From: Streptomyces endocoffeicus
Lineage (GTDB): Bacteria; Actinomycetota; Actinomycetes; Streptomycetales; Streptomycetaceae
Length of the DNA stretch: 64,000 nt
Reading direction: 5' to 3'
Assembly: GCF_016741935.1 (NCBI RefSeq)
Contig: NZ_JAERRG010000011.1
Span: 248,001-312,000 of the forward strand
Position numbers and translations under genes: made by a program. A model generated the notes under the pieces. That model was given only the letters and a program-made list of their open reading frames with translations. It was not told where the DNA came from and did not search any database. Positions 59,562 to 64,000 of the stretch are shown piece by piece. Each line of letters opens with the position of its first letter. Within the stretch, counting starts at the first letter, position 1.

Positions 59562-61946
59562 TCAGGGGCGGACTGTGCCGAGGCCGTTTTCCTTGTCGTA
59601 TTCAGCGTTGATGATGTGGACCTTGAGTTTGTTGTCCCAGGTGGTCTCGGTGTTGCCGGCGATGGGGATGAGTAGGTCTTCTGCGAGGAGGCGGCCTGGT
59701 CGTCGGCCGTTGTCGGTGGCCAGGCGTCGGGCGTATTCGTCGCGGTCTGTTGTGAGGATGGCTTCCTTGCCGTCGAACATGGCGTCGAAGTCGTCTTTGA
59801 GTTCGGAGCGGTCGCGGAAGGGTTCGGTCCAGGTCAGGAAGGCTTCGGTGAACCGTTCTTTGAAGTGTTCGAGCTCGGTGCGCCAGCTCGCGCCCCAGGA
59901 GCCGTCGGTGTTGGCGTAGATCTCGTTGAGCCATGTGGTGATCATGGCTTCGTCGATGATGTCAGCGTGGTGGCGCTGGAGGATGTTCCAGGCCAGGGCG
60001 ACGGGTTGTTTCGGGTAGACCCCGTCTGCGAAGAAGCCGGGTTCACCGCGGCGAGGCATGTACTGGGGGGCGTGGACGATGACGTCGGCCGGTGGGCGGG
60101 CGCCGCTGCGGTTGACGCGGCCGAAGCGTTGGCACAGGGCGTCCATGGGGGCACAGGCAGCGTGGACGCTGTCGAAGTCGACGTCGAGGGAGACCTCGAC
60201 GGTCTGTGTGGCAACGAGGAGGCCGCCTTTGCGGTCCTCGTGGCCGTTTTTGTAGCGGTGGCGGATGCGGTCTTCGATGTCGGCGCGGTGATCTCGGCGG
60301 TATCGGGAGTGGAGCATGATGGCCGCGTCCGGACCACCGTGGATGCGGCGGGCGATGGGGCCGAGTTCGCGGTAGAGGGCGCGTGCGGTGGGCCGGTTGT
60401 TGGCGACCACGAGAAGGGCTTCGCCTGCTTCGAGCCGACCGGTCATCTCGGCGATGGCCTCGGGCGAGCGGAGGGAGTGGCGGCGGATGGAGAGGCGGTG
60501 CCGGCGGGGGAAGACGGTTCCTTCCGGCGGCTCGATCAGGCGCACCTGGTGTGTGAGGGCTGTGCGGATGGCTTCTTGGAGTGCGTCGGGGAGGGTGGCG
60601 GAGACGATGGCGAATCGCCCGCCGAGGCGTTCCCAGAAGCGCATCATGGCCAGGATCATGCCGAGGCGTCGTGGGTCGTAGGCGTGGAGTTCGTCAAGGA
60701 TGAAGAGCGAGTTGGTGGTGTCGAGGAGGACGCTGGAGTGGGCGGGGCCTGCGAGGGTGCCGCGCAGGGGCTGGTAGGGGGTGCCGACCCGGATCAGTTC
60801 GCGGAACAGGCGGGTGGCGTTCTCCTGGGACAGTGACTTGCGTGCGGCGGCCAGGGCCCGGGTATCGGTGGGGCATTCGTCTTCCAGTGCGCGGCTGAGG
60901 TAGTAGGAGGCCGCGTGCGAGTGGGAGACACCGATTTCTCCCTGAGCGTGGAGGTCGCTTTCCAGGCGGCGGACCATGGCGTTGATCGCGGCAAGGTAGG
61001 GCAGGAGATAGAAGATCCGGGGTGTGCCTTGCCCAGCGGCGGTCATCTCGTGAAGGTTCCGCAGGGCCCATAGGAGTGCGGCTTCGGTTTTGCCGGAGCC
61101 GGTCCAGGCGCGGATGAAGACGTGACCGCTGGTGCGCGCTGCTTCGGCTTGGTGGGGGCGGAGCCGGTGGCCGTGGGCGGTGAGGCGGTCTTCGAGGCGG
61201 TCACGGTATGCGGGGGTGAGGGGGTGGTTCTGGTGGACGGGTGTGTGGGCGGAGGCCATGCGGTCGGCCATGGTGACTCCGCCTTGCAGGAGGACGGCGG
61301 TGATGCCGTCGATTTCGGCATCAGGCTCCAGGAGTGGCCATTCCCACTGGTCGATGAGTTCACCGAAGAGTGTGTGCGCGTCCTTCACGAGTGTTTCGGG
61401 GGTGAGGGTGGGGCATGGCCCGGCGGGGATGAGACCGGTATTGACAGCGGTGGTGTGCAGCCAGTCGGTGAGGTCTTGAACCGTGTCCGCGTCGATGGGA
61501 CCGAACTTCTTGGCGAAGTCCTCCGCGGTGTCGCGGTTGTAGATCGGGAGCAGTGCGTGTCGGCGGCCCTTTTCGCCGGTGAGAGGCAGGTGGTGGGTGA
61601 CGACTCCGGTGGCGATCCACAGGATCTCTTCCTCCTTGAGTGTGGCGAGGACGGTGGGGAGGAAGCCGAGGGAGAGGACTTCGTGCCGTTCGCCCCATAT
61701 TTTTGGGGGATCGTTGGTGTTGCCGATCTGGCGTTGGAGACCTTCTGCGGCCTTGCCCGTGTCGTGGAGGAAGCTGGCGGCCCGTAACCGGAGGGGGAAC
61801 CGCGGGGGCAGGCCGGGGATGTGTCCGATGCGTGCCGTAATGGTGTCGGCTCGTCGGAGTGTGGTCAGGGAATGGGTTGTGAGCAGTTCGCCCGCGGTTT
61901 CGCCGTGGCGGGCGCTCTTCGCGCGCAGGGGCCGGGCGTCATGCAT
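59562..61946 (-). CDS. cas3: Cas3 nuclease-helicase
   Basis: 794 aa, the effector nuclease of type I CRISPR-Cas. The N-terminal HD domain has HGETAGELL near residue 14 and FLHDTGKA near 62, with HEVLSLGFLP and VVTHHLPL as further metal ligands. The helicase has Walker A WTGSGKTEAAL near 282, DELHAYD (DExH box) near 420, SATLPD, and motif VI QRFGRVNRSG near 610. The start ATG overlaps the cas5 stop by 8 bp. It is the last cas gene before the leader and array, co-oriented with them. Confidence 0.95.
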   Translation of the reverse strand: MHDARPLRAKSARHGETAGELLTTHSLTTLRRADTITARIGHIPGLPPRFPLRLRAASFLHDTGKAAEGLQRQIGNTNDPPKIWGERHEVLSLGFLPTVLATLKEEEILWIATGVVTHHLPLTGEKGRRHALLPIYNRDTAEDFAKKFGPIDADTVQDLTDWLHTTAVNTGLIPAGPCPTLTPETLVKDAHTLFGELIDQWEWPLLEPDAEIDGITAVLLQGGVTMADRMASAHTPVHQNHPLTPAYRDRLEDRLTAHGHRLRPHQAEAARTSGHVFIRAWTGSGKTEAALLWALRNLHEMTAAGQGTPRIFYLLPYLAAINAMVRRLESDLHAQGEIGVSHSHAASYYLSRALEDECPTDTRALAAARKSLSQENATRLFRELIRVGTPYQPLRGTLAGPAHSSVLLDTTNSLFILDELHAYDPRRLGMILAMMRFWERLGGRFAIVSATLPDALQEAIRTALTHQVRLIEPPEGTVFPRRHRLSIRRHSLRSPEAIAEMTGRLEAGEALLVVANNRPTARALYRELGPIARRIHGGPDAAIMLHSRYRRDHRADIEDRIRHRYKNGHEDRKGGLLVATQTVEVSLDVDFDSVHAACAPMDALCQRFGRVNRSGARPPADVIVHAPQYMPRRGEPGFFADGVYPKQPVALAWNILQRHHADIIDEAMITTWLNEIYANTDGSWGASWRTELEHFKERFTEAFLTWTEPFRDRSELKDDFDAMFDGKEAILTTDRDEYARRLATDNGRRPGRLLAEDLLIPIAGNTETTWDNKLKVHIINAEYDKENGLGTVRP

Positions 61947-62625
61947 GCGTGTCCTTCGCGGCTGCGTGCGTGGGGTGGACTGGGGGGAGCAGGATGAGGG
62001 CCTGGCCGGTGTCGGTGGTGTAGTCGGCAGGGAGGGTGGCGTCGGTGCCGGTGCGGGCGTAGCGGTAGGTGTCCCAGGTGGTGCGGGAGCGGTCGAGGGT
62101 GGTGGCGGTGGGCAGTTGCAGCTGCTCGCCGTTGTGGATGGTGCGGGGGGCGGGGGCGGTGGTGTGCGGGATGAGTGCGTGGCCTTGAGTGCCGGTGCCG
62201 CCGTGGGTGAGGGGTACGCGGCGGGTGCGGGCGGTGGCCAGGTCCTGGGACCGGCCCAGGCGCAGGGGCCAGACGGGTACGCGGATGGCGGTTTCCCACA
62301 TCTCCAGGTCGGTGGTCAGCCACAGGGTGAGGGTGACGTTGGTGAGGAACTCGCGGTCCTTGATGGTGGCGTTGCGGTAGGCGGCTTTGGTGGCGGCGGG
62401 GTGGTAGGTCTCCAGGTCGGTGCCGGAGCCTTGGGCGGTGAAGGTCATGGCGAAGCGGGTGTTCTCAGGGACCTGGGTCCAGGCGCCGGCTGTGGCGGCG
62501 AGCATGCCGCCCACGGTGCTGGGTGGCGGGCAGGGCAGGCCGACTTGGATGCCTTGGTAGAGAGGGTTGCGGAAGCTGACGATGGGGGCGTTGACGGTAA
62601 CTTCGAGGGCGTCGATACGGGTCAC
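61939..62625 (-). CDS. cas5: Cas5, Cascade subunit
   Basis: 228 aa. The N-terminal RAMP strand ALEVTVNAPIVSFRNP and the glycine-rich CPPPSTVGGMLAATAG match Cas5 proteins of subtype I-B (Cas5t). It caps the 5' handle of the crRNA in Cascade. The GTG start at 62625 has AGGAGA upstream. It is translationally coupled to cas3 by an 8-bp overlap and follows cas7 with a 99-bp gap. Confidence 0.88.
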   Translation of the reverse strand: MTRIDALEVTVNAPIVSFRNPLYQGIQVGLPCPPPSTVGGMLAATAGAWTQVPENTRFAMTFTAQGSGTDLETYHPAATKAAYRNATIKDREFLTNVTLTLWLTTDLEMWETAIRVPVWPLRLGRSQDLATARTRRVPLTHGGTGTQGHALIPHTTAPAPRTIHNGEQLQLPTATTLDRSRTTWDTYRYARTGTDATLPADYTTDTGQALILLPPVHPTHAAAKDTHA

Positions 62626-62724
62626 CGGTATCTCCTGACGGCCGGGATGCGGCTGGTGGAACAGGCTTGGGGGAATGCCGTTCCCGTGCTGGTCCCGTGC
62701 GGGTGCATGAGTGGTTGCCTGAGC

Positions 62725-63753
62725 TCAGTCCTGGTACCAGGCGTCGTGCTGTCCGGCCTCGATCGCGGTGGCGAGCCGTTCGAGGACCACGCGGGGGTGG
62801 TCGATGACCAGGCGATCATCCTTGATGAGGTCGTCCAGGTCGGCGCGAGCGGTCTCGCGCTGATCGCCGAGGAAGCCCGGAGCCCACCCCAGGTAGATCT
62901 TGCCGTCGATGAGGTCGGACCAGGCGTCGATCTCTTCGCGGAGCGTGTCGGTGAAGAACCGGATCTCACCCTCGACAGGTGCCAGGATCCGGGTGAAGGG
63001 CTGGTTGCCGCCCTGGATCGGGGCGAGGAGGATCAAAGCCGGCGTGCGGTCTCCGTAGTGCGCGGCCTGGCTCGCGCCACCGTGCATGGCGGCGATGGTG
63101 CGCAGGAGAACGGCGACACGGCGGCGTCGTTCCTGGAGGGGCAGAAGGAGACCGGAGGTTCCCCGGCGGGCGGCCTCGGTGCATCCCGCCTGGAGAGCTT
63201 CCTGCACGGCCTCGTCCGACAGGGCGGCCTTGCGGACGCCGCCGTCCTGCTCGAAGAACCCGACGCGGGCGAGATCGAGGCGGAGATCCCCTTGCAGGGC
63301 GGCGGTGTAGAACTCGTGCTCGTGGAGGATGGGGTTGGCGCCGGTGGGCAGACCGCGGTTCATGGTGCCGAAGTCGCGGGTGGGCCGTTCGGGCGCGATC
63401 GAGACGAAGGTGCCCGTGGACAGGACCGTATCCCGCATGTGGGAGCCGTTCTTGGTGGCGGCCATGTAGCCGAAGAGGTCGTCGTCGGTGTACCGGTCGG
63501 GGCGGCCGGAGGTATATGCCTGCTGCTTGGCGTCCTTGCCGTTGACGAGGACCGGCGAGGGGGTCTCGGTTTCGGGGAGGCTGTCCCTGAGCATGCGGCG
63601 CCACCACTGGGCGGAGCCGTAGGGGTAGGTCTTGCCGCCGGTGCGGTGCTGCTTGACGGGGGTGACGTTGCCCTGGTCGGCGGTGCCGCGTCCGTTGTTG
63701 GGGGCGCCGGCCTGGATGTCGAGGACGGCCTTGCCGGTGAGGTAGATGCTCAT
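62725..63753 (-). CDS. cas7: Cas7 (Cst2/DevR family), Cascade backbone
   Basis: 342 aa. The N-terminus MSIYLTGKAVLDIQAGAPNN, then VKQHRTGGKTYPYGSAQWWRR, matches the Cst2/DevR-type Cas7 of subtype I-B: LNN-like GAPNN and the PYxSAQxWRR segment. Several copies coat the crRNA spacer. The ATG start at 63753 lies 2 bp after the stop of the next cas gene, so they are coupled. The family assignment is from recognised motifs; subtype I-B is inferred from it. Confidence 0.9.
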   Translation of the reverse strand: MSIYLTGKAVLDIQAGAPNNGRGTADQGNVTPVKQHRTGGKTYPYGSAQWWRRMLRDSLPETETPSPVLVNGKDAKQQAYTSGRPDRYTDDDLFGYMAATKNGSHMRDTVLSTGTFVSIAPERPTRDFGTMNRGLPTGANPILHEHEFYTAALQGDLRLDLARVGFFEQDGGVRKAALSDEAVQEALQAGCTEAARRGTSGLLLPLQERRRRVAVLLRTIAAMHGGASQAAHYGDRTPALILLAPIQGGNQPFTRILAPVEGEIRFFTDTLREEIDAWSDLIDGKIYLGWAPGFLGDQRETARADLDDLIKDDRLVIDHPRVVLERLATAIEAGQHDAWYQD

Positions 63754-63755
63754 AG

Positions 63756-64000
63756 TCAGTCGCTCTCTTCCTGGTCGTTGGTGTCGAGGGTCGTGAAGTC
63801 CTCGTCGGTGGTGGTTTCGTCGGTGGCGGTGACCGTGGCACCGCGGGCGCACAGTTCTTCGAAGACGGCGACGAAGAGCAGTTCGCGGGCGCTCCAGGAG
63901 GTGTTGCCGGAGTCGAAGAGCACGCGCCACTGGGGGACGGTGATGAAGGGTTCGTTCGCGGCCTCGGCGGGGCGTTTCTTGGCCCAGTCGGCGATCTGGC
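63756..64000 (-). CDS. C-terminal end of a further cas gene, probably cas8
   Basis: The last 80 residues, cut by the window edge. They include ITVPQWRVLFDSGNTSWSAR and ELLFVAVFEELCARG, and an acidic Thr-rich tail ending NDQEESD. It lies directly upstream of cas7 (2-bp spacing), the place of the large subunit Cas8/Cst1 in subtype I-B operons. The visible part has no diagnostic motif, so the name is from position. Confidence 0.6.
   Translation of the reverse strand, partial: QIADWAKKRPAEAANEPFITVPQWRVLFDSGNTSWSARELLFVAVFEELCARGATVTATDETTTDEDFTTLDTNDQEESD

Overview
The window is a high-GC (about 70%) actinobacterial chromosome segment. Gene content and order identify it as Streptomyces: glycerol genes with a GylR-type regulator, the full Pup-proteasome cluster, pafBC, tatAC, a DmdR-type iron box, GTG/TTG starts, and long spurious antisense ORFs caused by third-position GC. 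Species cannot be told from the sequence alone.

Layout. 1-2535: glycerol uptake genes (glpK cut by the left edge, glpF) and the divergent-function regulator gylR, all on the minus strand, with matching operator-like sites before glpF and gylR. 2773-11487: metH, a HAD phosphatase, two tandem peptide-type binding lipoproteins with no permease, and a LuxR-type response regulator. 11502-15950: RecB-like nuclease, M50 protease with a CBS region, TrmI tRNA methyltransferase, a small exported protein and a ferredoxin. 16208-29693: the pupylation/proteasome block, arc - dop - pup - prcB - prcA, then a LacI/MFS pair, pafA, two FKBP prolyl isomerases and pafBC. Dop deamidates Pup, PafA ligates it to substrates, ARC unfolds them into PrcBA, and PafBC is the DNA-damage regulator that usually travels with pafA. 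29707-34840: two small proteins, tatA, tatC and a Ski2-like helicase. 34864-37061: two tandem cytosol-start IPT/TIG-repeat proteins. 37824-43661: siderophore-interacting protein under an iron box, a stand-alone 5'-3' exonuclease, and a glycine-betaine ABC transporter whose permease is fused to two binding domains and whose mRNA leader looks like a transcription attenuator. 43922-55382: TROVE/vWA (Ro60-like) protein, metal-receptor-like protein, TetR, an esterase fused to a virginiamycin B lyase, a Tat-exported propeller-amidohydrolase, a serine hydrolase and a split transketolase.

From 55608 to the right edge the window enters a probable integrative element. It begins at a tRNA-Pro(GGG) gene whose 3' end overlaps the C-terminal codons of a tyrosine integrase. 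Behind the integrase sit a 25-repeat CRISPR array and type I-B-like cas genes (cas3, cas5, cas7 and the end of a further gene, probably cas8). Between cas3 and the array are two isolated, degenerate repeat-like sequences in crRNA orientation, resembling the layout of crRNA-like regulatory or antitoxin RNAs. I consider these the most interesting undescribed candidates, followed by the esterase-streptogramin lyase fusion, the betaine-transporter leader and the TROVE locus.
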